Shown here in pieces: positions 51,399-61,011 of a stretch of 64,000 nt of DNA. Position 1 is the stretch's first letter, and every line of letters starts with the position of its first letter. The notes beneath the pieces were generated by a model. It worked only from the letters and a program-made list of their open reading frames with translations. It had not been told where the DNA came from and made no database searches. The position numbers and the translations under genes are program-made. The DNA comes from Alphaproteobacteria bacterium (GTDB lineage: Bacteria > Pseudomonadota > Alphaproteobacteria > DSM-16000 > Inquilinaceae), in contig JANQGH010000059.1 of NCBI GenBank assembly GCA_028277405.1, positions 62,001 through 126,000 of the forward strand, given 5' to 3'.

Positions 51399-53114
51399 AT
51401 GCGCAGTGAGTGGCTGGTTAGCAAGACCCAGGCGGAATCCGATACCGCCGTTATTGCGACCATGTACCCGCAAGCGACGGAGGCCGGTGCCGAGGTGTTG
51501 AAGCGCGGCGGCAATGCAGTCGACGCGGCGGTCGCGGCCGGCTTCGCGGTCGGCGTGGTCGAGCCGTTCAACAGCGGCCTCGGCGGCATCGCCGTCCTGG
51601 TCTGCTACGATCACGGCACCGGCGAGACCCATGTCTTCGACGGCACCGGCGTTCTGCCGGGCGCGATCAAGCCCGACCAGTTCACGATCGCCGATCGTGA
51701 GAGCCGCAGCGGCATCTATGGCTGGCCGATGGTCGAGGGGGACGTCAACAACACGGGCTATCTGACCCCTGCCGTACCGGGCATGCCCGGCTGTTTGCTC
51801 GACGCGCACGAGCGCTTCGGCCGGCTGCCGCGCCGGGACGTGTTGGAACCCGCGATCGGGTACGCCGAGGATGGCTATCCGATCGACTGGTATGTCGCGC
51901 TCGGCATGGCGGTCAACCAGACCCGCCTGCAGCAATTCCCGGAAAGTAAGCGGACATATTTTCGGCCTGATGGCTCGTGTTACCGCTGCGCGATGTTGGG
52001 GGTCGAGGGCGACGTTTTTCGCCAGCCCGATCTGGCGCGCAGCCTGCGCCTGCTGGCCGAGCAGGGGGCGGAGGTGTTCTATCGCGGCGAGATCGCCGAA
52101 CGCATCGCCGAGGACATGGCCGCGAATGGGGGCCTGCTGCGCTACGAGGACCTCGCGGGCTACGAGGTTCGATACTCAAAAGGCGGCATCAGCGGCCAGT
52201 ATCGCGACTATGAGATCGTCGGTGGCCTCGACAACACAGGCTTTCCGACCGTGATGCAGGCGCTGAACCTGCTGGAGGGCTTCGACCTCGCTGGCCTGGG
52301 CCAGGGTTCGGTCGAGGAACTGCATTTGATCGCCGAGGCCCAGCGTGCCGCGTTCACCGACCGGTTCGCCTATCTGGGCGATGCCGATGCCGTTCCCGTA
52401 CCGCTCGACGGCATGCTGTCAAAATCCTATGCCGACGTCCGGCGCCGAGACATCGATCGCGCCCATGCGACGATCGGCACGCCGGCGGGTGACCCCTGGG
52501 CCTTCGACCCCAAAGCGCTGGGCGCCCCCTTGGCGCCGGCCGGCGGCGGCGACAGCCAGACGACCCATCTGACCGTGATCGACAAGGACCGGAACATGGT
52601 CTCGCTGTTGTCGACGCTGGGCCTTCATTTCGGCTCCGCCGTGGTCGCGCGGGATACCGGCATCGTGCTGAACAACGGCACGATGTGGTTCAACCCGGTG
52701 CCCGGATCGGTCAATTCCATCGCGCCGGGCCGGCGGGCCATGACGGCGGGCGCGCCGATCATCGTGCTGCGCGACGGCGAGCCGGTGATGACGGTGGGGT
52801 CGCCGGGCGGCCGCCGCGTGATCTCGTCGATCCTCCACACCATCATCAACGTGCTGGATCACCGCATGGGGCCACAGGACGCGGTGTCGACCGTGCGCGT
52901 GCACAGCGAGGACGAGACGACGGTCGTCGATGCGCGCCTGGCGCCGGAGACGATGGGGGCGCTGCGCGACAGGGGCCATCGCCTCGATGTGCGCGAGGAA
53001 ACCTTTTCGACGACCTATTTCGGCCGCCCCAACGCCGTGGTGGTCGATCCTGACACCGGCCGGCTGCAAGGCGGCGTCAACGCGCTGAAACCGGCCCTCG
53101 CGATCGGTCTTTGA
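51399..53114 (+). CDS. Gamma-glutamyltransferase family protein
   Basis: 571-residue Ntn hydrolase precursor. The autoprocessing nucleophile is Thr388 in SQTTHLTVIDKDRN. GGNAVDAAVAAGFAVGVVEP opens the first subunit, and NNGTMWFNPVPGSVNSIAPG and the oxyanion loop GSPGGRRVI are canonical. It lacks a signal peptide, like the enzyme at 43358. CGAGGG precedes the ATG at 51399; a TTG two codons earlier is less likely. It is monocistronic, convergent with the second importer operon. The palindrome at 51155 suggests co-regulation with that operon. Confidence 0.9.
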   Translation: MRSEWLVSKTQAESDTAVIATMYPQATEAGAEVLKRGGNAVDAAVAAGFAVGVVEPFNSGLGGIAVLVCYDHGTGETHVFDGTGVLPGAIKPDQFTIADRESRSGIYGWPMVEGDVNNTGYLTPAVPGMPGCLLDAHERFGRLPRRDVLEPAIGYAEDGYPIDWYVALGMAVNQTRLQQFPESKRTYFRPDGSCYRCAMLGVEGDVFRQPDLARSLRLLAEQGAEVFYRGEIAERIAEDMAANGGLLRYEDLAGYEVRYSKGGISGQYRDYEIVGGLDNTGFPTVMQALNLLEGFDLAGLGQGSVEELHLIAEAQRAAFTDRFAYLGDADAVPVPLDGMLSKSYADVRRRDIDRAHATIGTPAGDPWAFDPKALGAPLAPAGGGDSQTTHLTVIDKDRNMVSLLSTLGLHFGSAVVARDTGIVLNNGTMWFNPVPGSVNSIAPGRRAMTAGAPIIVLRDGEPVMTVGSPGGRRVISSILHTIINVLDHRMGPQDAVSTVRVHSEDETTVVDARLAPETMGALRDRGHRLDVREETFSTTYFGRPNAVVVDPDTGRLQGGVNALKPALAIGL

Positions 53115-53133
53115 TGGGGATCATCCGCAAGGG

Positions 53134-53889
53134 CTAGTAGGTGGCCCGGCCGCCGGACAAGTCGAAAACAGCGCCGGTTGTGAAGGAGTTCTCGGCTGAG
53201 GCCAGCCACGCCACCATGGCGGCCGCCTCGTCCACCTCCAAGAACCGCCCGCGCGGGATGCGGGACAGCATGTAGTCGATGTGTTCCTGGCTCATCTGGT
53301 CGAAAATACGGGTGCGGGCGGCGGCGGGCGTCACGCAATTGACCGCGATGTTGGCGCCGGCCAGTTCCTTGCCCAGGCTTTTGGTCAGGGCGATGACGCC
53401 GGCCTTGGCCGCGGAATAGGCGGCAGCATTCGGGTTGCCCTCCTTGCCGGCGATCGAGGCGATGTTGACGATGCGGCCGTAATCGCGCGCGACCATGAAC
53501 GGGCTGACCGCCCGGCAGCAGTAGAAGACACCGTTCAGATCGATATCGATAACCCGCCGCCAGTCGTCCAGGCCATAGTCCGCGACGGGCACGGTCGGCC
53601 CGGCGATGCCGGCACTGGTCACCAGAATGTCGATCGCGCCATGGGCCGCGTTTGTGGCCTCCGCCTCGCGGGCGACCGCAGCGGCGTCGGTGACGTCGAT
53701 CATCGCGGTCGCGACGTTCGCGCCACCGGCGCGTAGGCCGTCTGCCGATTGCTCCAGCAGATCACCGTCGACATCCCACAGCACCACGGTTGCGCCGGAG
53801 CGCGCGAAGCGCTTTGCGATGGCCAGCCCGATGCCCTGCGCGCCACCGGTGACGATCGCGACGCGTCCGGAAAGGTCGATCTGGTTCAT
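53134..53889 (-). CDS. SDR family oxidoreductase
   Basis: 251 residues with a classical SDR layout: TGGAQGIG near residue 13, TSAGIAGP, catalytic YSAAKAGVI, and a closing FDLSGGRATY. MNQIDLSGRVAIVTGG supports the 53889 start. It is the last gene of the leftward operon that begins at 63210, 51 bases after the M81 gene. The substrate is presumably a hydroxy- or keto-acid produced by that pathway. Confidence 0.88.
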   Translation of the reverse strand: MNQIDLSGRVAIVTGGAQGIGLAIAKRFARSGATVVLWDVDGDLLEQSADGLRAGGANVATAMIDVTDAAAVAREAEATNAAHGAIDILVTSAGIAGPTVPVADYGLDDWRRVIDIDLNGVFYCCRAVSPFMVARDYGRIVNIASIAGKEGNPNAAAYSAAKAGVIALTKSLGKELAGANIAVNCVTPAAARTRIFDQMSQEHIDYMLSRIPRGRFLEVDEAAAMVAWLASAENSFTTGAVFDLSGGRATY

Positions 53890-53940
53890 TGGGTTCGTCC
53901 GTTCTTGTCCAGCCCTCGAGGCCACGCTGTCTTGCCAGGG

Positions 53941-55446
53941 CTAGGCGGCGGGGTAAACCGTTGCCTTGGGGGTGAAGCTCACGCCATCATCCATCGGGAA
54001 CATCGGCCGGGCGCAGATCGTGTGGCCCAGGGTCGGCAGGTTCGCCGAGGTGGCGCCGGGGATATCGATGTTGAAGTTCTGGTCCACCCAGGCGTCGTAC
54101 ATCGGGTATTCCGTATGCGGCGACTTCACCACGGTGACGTCGAAATCCTGCGGGTTGAGCCCGCTGGCGTAATACATCGCGCGATCGAACAGGCTGACCG
54201 CCCGGCTCATCACCACGACCGTCAGGCTGCCACCGTTCGGAATGGCGATGACAAGGATCGCGGTTGGCCCGGCATCCAGCGGCATGCCCATCGTCTCCAA
54301 CCGCGCCCGGCCATTGGTCAGCGTGGTGACGGTGGCCTCGACGGCCAGGGGCCGGAACCGGTCCGGGTCCGTCTCGCCGCCGAGCGTGACCTGGATCGTC
54401 GCGCCCACGCCCGCCGCGTGCGCTGTGGCGGCAGCGCCCGCATCGACGATTTGGGCCAGGCAGCGCCTGGGAAACGCCGCCTCGATCAGCGCGCGGATGA
54501 TCAGATTGCTGTCGCCGGACGCCCCGGACGAGGTGGCGTCGGCCGCGTCGGTGAAGGCCACGGGGCCGGTCATGTGGCGCGCCTGTTCGATCGCCATCGC
54601 CAGCGAGATGAACTTGCCCTGCAGCCGATGGCGCCGGTCCCAGAATCGCTGCGCCAGGCCTTCGGCCTCTTGAGCCGGCAATTCCGCCGAGCCGTCGAAC
54701 GTCAGCAGCACCTGGCTGCACAGTTCCGGCACGTCGGTGAACGGATTACCGATCATAATGCCGGCCGCCAGCGCCTTTCCGCTGCGTTCGAGAAGCTGGG
54801 CCTCGCGGATCAGATCGCCGTAACAGCCGGTCTTGGTGATGCATTCGTCGCCGCGCACCAGGGCCGGGATCGGCACGCGGACGATGCCCGGCCTCAGACC
54901 TTCGTCGATGATCCGTAGCAGCAGCCGCGCGGCGCGCTGGCCGGTGTCCGCGAAATCGACATGTGGATAGGTGTGATAGATCGCAAGGCCGTTGATCTGG
55001 CGGATCATGCGGTCTGTCAGGATGCCGTGGAGGTCAAGGGAGATGACGATCGGCATGTCGGGGCCGACCCGCCGCCGCACCTCGCTCAGCAAGAACCCTT
55101 CCGGGTCCAGTTCACCCGAAGCGCCCATGGCCCCGTGCAGGCAGAAATAGACCGCGTCGATGCCGTCGAGATTGGCGTCGATATGGGCCAGGCACTCCGC
55201 CGACAATTGTTGCCAGCCCTCGGCGGACAAGAGGCCGGCGCTGCCTGCCCTGGCGCCGAACGCAGGCACCACCTCGACGTCGTCCCTAGCATCGAAGATG
55301 GTCAGCGCGCCGCCGATCTCCGTATTCAGGCCGCGTTGGTCCAACAGCGCGTCGCCATGCTGGATCGAGAAGTTCTCGTACTGGGACGGCTTGGGGTTGA
55401 AGGACGAGATCTCCTGCTTGCATTCGACGATCAGGATTCTGGTCAT
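53941..55446 (-). CDS. M81 family metallopeptidase (MlrC-like)
   Basis: 501 residues. The family includes MlrC, a zinc enzyme that cleaves linear peptides in microcystin degradation, and many uncharacterised proteins beside peptide importers. Family marks: [15 protein letters not shown] at the N terminus, [28 protein letters not shown], and [14 protein letters not shown], with a late [17 protein letters not shown]. The start at 55446 overlaps the DppF-type stop (ATGA). No signal peptide, so it works inside the cell on imported material. A specific substrate, including microcystin, cannot be claimed. Confidence 0.87.
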   Translation of the reverse strand: MTRILIVECKQEISSFNPKPSQYENFSIQHGDALLDQRGLNTEIGGALTIFDARDDVEVVPAFGARAGSAGLLSAEGWQQLSAECLAHIDANLDGIDAVYFCLHGAMGASGELDPEGFLLSEVRRRVGPDMPIVISLDLHGILTDRMIRQINGLAIYHTYPHVDFADTGQRAARLLLRIIDEGLRPGIVRVPIPALVRGDECITKTGCYGDLIREAQLLERSGKALAAGIMIGNPFTDVPELCSQVLLTFDGSAELPAQEAEGLAQRFWDRRHRLQGKFISLAMAIEQARHMTGPVAFTDAADATSSGASGDSNLIIRALIEAAFPRRCLAQIVDAGAAATAHAAGVGATIQVTLGGETDPDRFRPLAVEATVTTLTNGRARLETMGMPLDAGPTAILVIAIPNGGSLTVVVMSRAVSLFDRAMYYASGLNPQDFDVTVVKSPHTEYPMYDAWVDQNFNIDIPGATSANLPTLGHTICARPMFPMDDGVSFTPKATVYPAA

Positions 55447-56483
55447 GGTGACACGGCCTCGTTTGGCTGGTTGTCGGGCAAAGGCTCGCGGGGGAGGGAT
55501 CCGTCGGCGGCCAGATGGCAGGCGACAAGGCGGCCGTCCTTCAGGGGCGCCAAAGGCGGATCGACGGTGCGGCACCGGTCTTCGGCATAGGCGCAACGCG
55601 GCGCGAACCGGCAGCCCTTCGGGATGCCCAGCGGGTCGGGCACGTCGCCCTTCAACTGATGGCGCCGCCTCGGCGCCCTGGGGTGCGGCGCCGGCACGGC
55701 GGACAACAGCGCCCGCGTATAGGGATGGACGGGGTTGGCGAACAGGGCGTCCGACTCGGCGATTTCGACCAGACGGCCCAGATACATCACCGCGATCCGG
55801 TCCGAGATATGGCGGACGACCGCCAGATTGTGGCTGATGAACAGATAGGTCAGGCTGAGATCGCGCTGCAGGTCCTGCAACAGATTGACGATCTGCGCCT
55901 GTACCGAGACGTCGAGGGCCGACACGACCTCGTCGCAGACCAGGAAGTTGGGATGCAAGGCCAGCGACCGGGCAATGCCGATGCGCTGGCGCTGCCCGCC
56001 GGAAAACTCATGGGGAAACCGGTTGACCGCGTCGCGCGGCAGGCTGACCAGGTCCAGCATTTCGGCCACACGCCGGGCCCGGTCGCGCCGGTCGCCGATA
56101 TCGTGGATGCGATAGGCCTCGCCGATGATCGATCCGACCGACAGGCGCGGGTTCAACGAGCCGAACGGGTCCTGGAAGATGATCTGAAGCTGCCGACGGC
56201 GCGTCCGCATCGCCTTGACGTCGAGGGCCGTCAGCTCAGTCCCCTCGTGAAAGATCTCACCTCCGGTCGGCTCGATCAGCCGCAGCAACAGCCGGCCGGT
56301 GGTCGATTTCCCGCAGCCGGACTCGCCGACCAGCCCCAAAGTCTCGCCGCGCCGGATGGTGAAGTCGATCCCGTCCACCGCGCGAACCGTGCCCTTAGTG
56401 CCCAGGCCCAGCGGGCCGCCACCGCGCAGCGGAAAATGCTTGGCCAGCCCCTTGGCCTCGATGATCGGCGGTGCGGTCGCCAT
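55443..56483 (-). CDS. Dipeptide/oligopeptide ABC transporter ATPase, DppF/OppF type
   Basis: 346 residues from the ATG at 56483 ([20 protein letters not shown]), which overlaps the DppD-type stop. The open frame continues far upstream, but that part is the wrong frame of the neighbouring gene. Walker [12 protein letters not shown], signature [10 protein letters not shown], Walker [13 protein letters not shown] (Val replaces the usual Pro after DE), and cysteine motif [15 protein letters not shown]. The DEV variant in Walker B is minor but unusual for this family. Confidence 0.92.
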   Translation of the reverse strand: MATAPPIIEAKGLAKHFPLRGGGPLGLGTKGTVRAVDGIDFTIRRGETLGLVGESGCGKSTTGRLLLRLIEPTGGEIFHEGTELTALDVKAMRTRRRQLQIIFQDPFGSLNPRLSVGSIIGEAYRIHDIGDRRDRARRVAEMLDLVSLPRDAVNRFPHEFSGGQRQRIGIARSLALHPNFLVCDEVVSALDVSVQAQIVNLLQDLQRDLSLTYLFISHNLAVVRHISDRIAVMYLGRLVEIAESDALFANPVHPYTRALLSAVPAPHPRAPRRRHQLKGDVPDPLGIPKGCRFAPRCAYAEDRCRTVDPPLAPLKDGRLVACHLAADGSLPREPLPDNQPNEAVSP

Positions 56484-57511
56484 CAGGCCGCCCCCGGCAG
56501 GTCGGCGGATGACGGCAGCGCATAGCCGAACGGTTCCATGCAGGCGACGCCATGATCCTCCGCGATGGGCATGACCGGTGGCGCCAGGGTCTTGCACACG
56601 GCGCGGGCGACCGGGCAGCGCGACGCGAACCGGCAGCCGGGCGGCATGGCCCCTACCGTGGGCACGCTGCCGTCGATCGTTGTCAGACGCTCGCGCCGGC
56701 TTTCGATGGTTGGGATCGAGGCGAGCAGGGCCTTGGTATAGGGGTGCCTGGGGTCGTCGAAGATGCTGTCCACCGGTGCCAGTTCGGCGACGCGTCCGGC
56801 ATAGAGCACCATGACCCGGTGAGCCATTTCGGCGACGACACCCAGATCGTGGGTGATCAGGATCAGCGCCATGCCCATGTCGGCCTGAAGCTGGCGCAGC
56901 AGGTCGAGGATTTGCGCCTGGATCGTCACGTCCAGCGCCGTCGTCGGTTCGTCGGCAATCAGGATGCGGGCGTTCGCCGCCAGCGCGATGGCAATCATGA
57001 CCCGCTGGCGCATGCCGCCGGACAGTTCGTGCGGATAGGCCCGCAGGCGTTCGGCCGGGGAGGAGATTTCCACCCGCTCCAGCAACCGCACCGCTTCCCG
57101 GTTTGCCTCGCGCCCGGTCATGCGGCGACGGCGGACCAGAACCTCCTCGATTTGCTGGCCGATGCGCATCACCGGGTTCAGCGAGGTCATCGGTTCCTGA
57201 AAGATCATCGCCATGTCGCGTCCGCGCCGGTCGCGCCAGGCCTTGTTGGACAGGTTTGTCAGCACCGTTTCGCCCAGCCTGACCGTGCCGGCGGTCCGCA
57301 CGATCGATCGCGGCAACAGGTTCATCAGGGTCAGTGCCAGCATGCTCTTGCCCGACCCCGACTCGCCGACAATGCCGATGACCTCGCCCGGCGATACCGT
57401 GAAGCTGACATCCTCCAGGATGGTCAGCCGGCGCCGCGCCGGGCCTGTCGCCGTCGACAGCGCCTCGACCGTCAGCAAGGGCGGCTTTTGGGAGAGTGGC
57501 ACGCCGGTCAT
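56483..57511 (-). CDS. Dipeptide/oligopeptide ABC transporter ATPase, DppD/OppD type
   Basis: 342 residues. Walker [12 protein letters not shown]-loop [15 protein letters not shown], signature [12 protein letters not shown], Walker [13 protein letters not shown], and C-terminal cysteines in [15 protein letters not shown]. The ATG at 57511 overlaps the DppC-type stop by four bases. Pairs with the 55443 product. Confidence 0.92.
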   Translation of the reverse strand: MTGVPLSQKPPLLTVEALSTATGPARRRLTILEDVSFTVSPGEVIGIVGESGSGKSMLALTLMNLLPRSIVRTAGTVRLGETVLTNLSNKAWRDRRGRDMAMIFQEPMTSLNPVMRIGQQIEEVLVRRRRMTGREANREAVRLLERVEISSPAERLRAYPHELSGGMRQRVMIAIALAANARILIADEPTTALDVTIQAQILDLLRQLQADMGMALILITHDLGVVAEMAHRVMVLYAGRVAELAPVDSIFDDPRHPYTKALLASIPTIESRRERLTTIDGSVPTVGAMPPGCRFASRCPVARAVCKTLAPPVMPIAEDHGVACMEPFGYALPSSADLPGAA

Positions 57512-58395
57512 CGCTCAACCCGCATGCGGGGGTCGAGCACATCGCGCAGCCCGTCGCCCAGCAGGTTCAGGCCCAGGACCACGACGAAGATCGCGACGCC
57601 GGGGAAGATCGTGACCCAGGGCGCCTCGACCATGAAGTCGCGCCCGTTGGCGATGATGTTGCCGAAGCTGGGCGCCGGCGGCGGCGGCCCGACGCCGATA
57701 TAGGACAGCACCGCCTCGGCCAGGATCGCGATCGCGAAGACATAGGTCAGGCGCACGATCAGCGGCGCGATGGAGTTCAGCAAGACGTGCACGAACAGGA
57801 TGCGCATATCGCGGGCCCCCAGCGCCCTTGCGGCCTCGACATACTCCATCTCGCGCACGACCAGCACCGAGGCGCGCACGATGCGCGCGGTGTGCGGCGT
57901 CGTGGCCAGCGAGAGGGCGATCACCACATTGGTGACGGAGGCGCCGAGGGTCGCGCTGACGGCAATGGCCAGCAGGATGGCGGGAAAGGCCATCCAGGCG
58001 TCCATCAGGCGCATGACCGGGTTGTCCAGCGCCCGGAAATAGCCGGCACAGCCGCCGATCAGCGTGCCGAAAATGCCCGTAGCCAGGACCACCAGAAAGC
58101 CGATTTCCAGCGACAGGCGGCCGCCATAGATGACCCGACTGAGAACGTCGCGGCCGAAATGGTCGGTGCCGAACCAGTGCTCGGCGCTGGGCGGCAACAG
58201 GCGGGCGCGAAAGTTGCTTTCAAGCGGATCGTAGGGCGCGACGAGCGGGGCGAACACGGCCAACAAGGTGATGATCGCCACCAGCCCGCCGCCCAGCGCG
58301 ATCGACCGGTTGGCGACAAGCCGGACGAGCAGGGTTCGCAGGCGGTTGGCGTGCGGGGCCAGCCCTTCCACGGCGTTCAATCGACCGTCAGCCAT
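57508..58395 (-). CDS. ABC transporter permease, DppC/OppC type
   Basis: 295-residue membrane subunit with [20 protein letters not shown] as first helix, [20 protein letters not shown], a docking loop [20 protein letters not shown], and the ending [18 protein letters not shown]. The start overlaps the DppB-type gene by eight bases. About six helices. Confidence 0.9.
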   Translation of the reverse strand: MADGRLNAVEGLAPHANRLRTLLVRLVANRSIALGGGLVAIITLLAVFAPLVAPYDPLESNFRARLLPPSAEHWFGTDHFGRDVLSRVIYGGRLSLEIGFLVVLATGIFGTLIGGCAGYFRALDNPVMRLMDAWMAFPAILLAIAVSATLGASVTNVVIALSLATTPHTARIVRASVLVVREMEYVEAARALGARDMRILFVHVLLNSIAPLIVRLTYVFAIAILAEAVLSYIGVGPPPPAPSFGNIIANGRDFMVEAPWVTIFPGVAIFVVVLGLNLLGDGLRDVLDPRMRVER

Positions 58396-59332
58396 ATCGC
58401 ACCCTCGGATCGATCAGGGCATAAAGCAGATCGACGATCAGGTTGATGACCAGGTAGATAACCGCGAGCATCAGCAACCCACCCTGGATGACGGGGAAGT
58501 CCCGGCTCAAGATCGCGCCGATGATCAGGCGGCCCAGCCCGGGCAGGAAAAAGACCTGTTCGACGACGACCGCACCGCCTAAGAGGCCGCCGGCGATCAC
58601 CCCGGTGACGGTCAGGATGGGCACCAGGGCGTTGGGCAGGGCGTGGCGCAGAACCACGAAGGAATGGCTCAAGCCCTTGGCGTCGGCGGTGCGCACATAG
58701 TCCTGGCGCAACACGTCGAGCATGGCCGAGCGTGTCATGCGGGCGATGAAGCCGATCTGGGTGACGGTCAAGGTGAAGGCCGGCAGGGCCATCGAACGGG
58801 CCCAGCCGACAAAATCCTCGGTGATCGGCACATAGCCGCCGGAGGGCAGCCAGCCAAGTTGAACGGCGAACACCACGATCAGCACCAGGCCCAGCCAGAA
58901 ATCCGGGATCGACAGTCCCAGGAGGGCAATGGCCATGATCGACTGGTCGCCCCAGCGCTGATGGTTGACCGCCGCCAGCGAGCCCAGAAGGATGCCGAAC
59001 AGCACGGCGAAGAACAGCGCCAAGGCTGCCAGCGACAGGGTGATGGGCAAGCGTTCCAGGATCGCGTCGGCCACGCTGCGCCGCAGCAGGATCGACTGGC
59101 CCAAATCGCCGCTGAGCACGCGTTCGTACCAGCTCAGCATCTGGCTCCAGATCGGCTGATCCAGGCCCAACTGACGGCGCAGATTTTCGATCTGTTCCGG
59201 GGTCGCGCTGGCGTCGAGAAAGACCGATGCCGGGTCGCCGGGCACCAGCCAGATCAGCGCGAAGGTCATAAGCGATACCAGGATCAACACCGGTATCGAC
59301 GACAGCAGGCGGCGCAGAACAAAACTCAGCAT
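58388..59332 (-). CDS. ABC transporter permease, DppB/OppB type
   Basis: 314-residue membrane subunit. It begins MLSFVLRRLLSSIPVLILVS, then LRRQLGLDQPIWSQMLSWYE in the first loop, the docking loop MLDVLRQDYVRTADAKGLS, and the end [13 protein letters not shown]. It follows the binding-protein gene, with the hairpin at 59359-59395 in between. Confidence 0.9.
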   Translation of the reverse strand: MLSFVLRRLLSSIPVLILVSLMTFALIWLVPGDPASVFLDASATPEQIENLRRQLGLDQPIWSQMLSWYERVLSGDLGQSILLRRSVADAILERLPITLSLAALALFFAVLFGILLGSLAAVNHQRWGDQSIMAIALLGLSIPDFWLGLVLIVVFAVQLGWLPSGGYVPITEDFVGWARSMALPAFTLTVTQIGFIARMTRSAMLDVLRQDYVRTADAKGLSHSFVVLRHALPNALVPILTVTGVIAGGLLGGAVVVEQVFFLPGLGRLIIGAILSRDFPVIQGGLLMLAVIYLVINLIVDLLYALIDPRVRYG

Positions 59333-59358
59333 GACACCTGCCCTAAAGCCGAAGATGA

Positions 59359-59395
59359 GGCGGCGGACGGCATAGCAATCGTCCCGTCCGCCGCC
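59359..59395 (-). promoter_or_regulatory. Intercistronic hairpin after binding-protein gene
   Basis: GGCGGCGGACGG and CCGTCCGCCGCC form a perfect 12-pair stem with a 13-base loop, 12 bases after the binding-protein stop and before the DppB-type gene. It has no T-run. Fourth example of the same arrangement in this window. Confidence 0.72.
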
Positions 59396-59407
59396 GACGT
59401 CACAAAC

Positions 59408-60943
59408 CTACTGGTTGAGCTGGACGCCCCACATCCGAGGGATGCGATAGGGTACGAAGTTCTCCAACTCATCCGCGCTGACCTGGAACAAGCCGTAATT
59501 GCCGGCCTTGATGGCCACGGCGTCGTCATACATGTGCTGCTGGAACTCAGCGAAGATCGCCGCTCTGTCATCGGGATCCATTGCCGTGGTCAGCTCTTGG
59601 TAGAGCCGGTTGATCTCCGGATCGTCGGCCTGCATCGACACGCCGTCGACCCATGGCGCGATCACCGAGGCCGGTCCCTCGAACGGCTCGATGCCGAAGC
59701 CGTGGGCCCAGAAATGCCAGCCGTCGGGCGTAAAGCCGATCTGCGAAACCGTCGGCCAGTCGGCCACGCTCAGCTCGACATCGACGCCGATCTGCGCGAG
59801 GCGCTGCTGGACCACCGTGGCAGTGTCGACGTTGGGCCGGCCATTGTCCACGATGAAGGTCAGGGTCTCGCCGTCATAGCTGGAATTCGCCAGATGCTCG
59901 CGGGCCGCGTCCAGGTCCGCCACATTGTACTGATCCAACGCGGCATCGTTGTAGAAGGGCGAGTTCGGGAACAGCCAGCCACCATCGATCTGGTAGATGT
60001 CGGGGCGGGAGATCGCCATGATCTCTTCCATGTCCAGCGCGGCCATGACCGCGCGGCGAAACTCCGGATCGTTGGTCGGCGCCTGGGCGTGGTTGAACTT
60101 GATCACCTGGAAGGCGAAGGGCAGGACGTTGTGGACGGTGTAGGCGTCGTTTTCCGCCAGCCGGCCCGCGCTTGGCCCGTCGACCGTCTCGACCACATGC
60201 GCCTCGCCTGACTCCAACGCCGCCACGCGGCTGCCCGCCTCCGGCATGAACAGGAAGGTTACGCTGTCGATCGACACCTCCTTGGCGCCGGCCAGGCCGT
60301 CGCGCTCGGAGTAGTTGGGGTTCACCGAGTAATCGTCGAAGCGTTCGAGGCGGACGAAGCTATCCGGCTGGTACTCGACAAAACGAAACGGCCCGGTGCC
60401 GATATAGTCGACCTCGTTGGCGCCCAGCGCCGCCTGTTCCGCCGTATAGATCGCGATCGGCGCGCGCGGGGAGGACAGATTGTCCAGGAATGTCGACTGG
60501 ACCTCCGACAAGGTCACCGTGACCTCATGGTCCCCCGTCGCCTCGATCGAGTCGATCGCGCTCAGAAGGGTCGAGGACGCGCCGATCTCGCGATAGCGCT
60601 CCAGCGAGGCGACGACGTCTTCCGCGTCCATGACGGTGCCGTCATGGAAGTTGACGCCCTCGCGAAGCTGAAAGACATACGTCAGGCCATCCTCTGAGAT
60701 CTCCAGGCTTTCCGCCAGGTCCGGCACGGGCACCGCGTTTTCGTCTCGGGCAAACAGCGTCTCGTAGATGTGCAGGTTCACGTTCCGCGCCGCCTGAGCG
60801 GACGTCACGTGGGCGTCCAGCGACGGTGGTGCCTGTGTCTGGGCAATGACGACGTCACCGCCTTGCTGGGCGTTGGCCGTCACCGCCAGGCCGCTTGCCG
60901 CCAGTCCGCCGACGAGAGCGAGTTGCAGTATGCGTGCATTCAT
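59408..60943 (-). CDS. Family-5 substrate-binding protein of Dpp-type ABC importer
   Basis: 511 residues from the ATG at 60943, which has GAGGAGGAG upstream; an ATG three codons earlier lacks that spacing. Sec signal peptide with cleavage near TANA-QQ at residue 25. SBP family 5 marks include VFQLREGVNFHDGTVMDAED and YIGTGPFRFVEYQPDSF. It delivers its ligand to the permeases at 57508-59332. The gene order places an enolase-superfamily enzyme and a deacylase before it in the operon. Confidence 0.89.
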   Translation of the reverse strand: MNARILQLALVGGLAASGLAVTANAQQGGDVVIAQTQAPPSLDAHVTSAQAARNVNLHIYETLFARDENAVPVPDLAESLEISEDGLTYVFQLREGVNFHDGTVMDAEDVVASLERYREIGASSTLLSAIDSIEATGDHEVTVTLSEVQSTFLDNLSSPRAPIAIYTAEQAALGANEVDYIGTGPFRFVEYQPDSFVRLERFDDYSVNPNYSERDGLAGAKEVSIDSVTFLFMPEAGSRVAALESGEAHVVETVDGPSAGRLAENDAYTVHNVLPFAFQVIKFNHAQAPTNDPEFRRAVMAALDMEEIMAISRPDIYQIDGGWLFPNSPFYNDAALDQYNVADLDAAREHLANSSYDGETLTFIVDNGRPNVDTATVVQQRLAQIGVDVELSVADWPTVSQIGFTPDGWHFWAHGFGIEPFEGPASVIAPWVDGVSMQADDPEINRLYQELTTAMDPDDRAAIFAEFQQHMYDDAVAIKAGNYGLFQVSADELENFVPYRIPRMWGVQLNQ

Positions 60944-60966
60944 TTCCAACACTCCTCCTCAGTTCG

Positions 60967-60990
60967 GCCGGCCCGTCGAATCGGGCCGGC
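60967..60990 (-). promoter_or_regulatory. Hairpin upstream of the binding-protein gene
   Basis: GCCGGCCCG and CGGGCCGGC pair perfectly over nine bases around the loop TCGAAT. It lies in the 68-base gap between the enolase-superfamily gene and the binding-protein gene. It may terminate part of the upstream transcription or protect the 5' end of a processed binding-protein message. Confidence 0.55.
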
Positions 60991-61011
60991 GGGTCGCCGT
61001 CGCCCTTGGCC

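Noticed and set aside
53941..55446. Microcystin degradation (mlr) cluster
   Set aside because: Only an MlrC-family protein is present; mlrA, mlrB and mlrD are absent and the M81 family is broad.
56484..57542. Upstream half of a 699-codon minus-strand frame that continues into the DppF-type ATPase
   Set aside because: The upstream part is an off-frame reading of the DppD-type gene. The real ATPase starts at 56483 with a family-typical N terminus and a start/stop overlap, so this is not a fusion protein.
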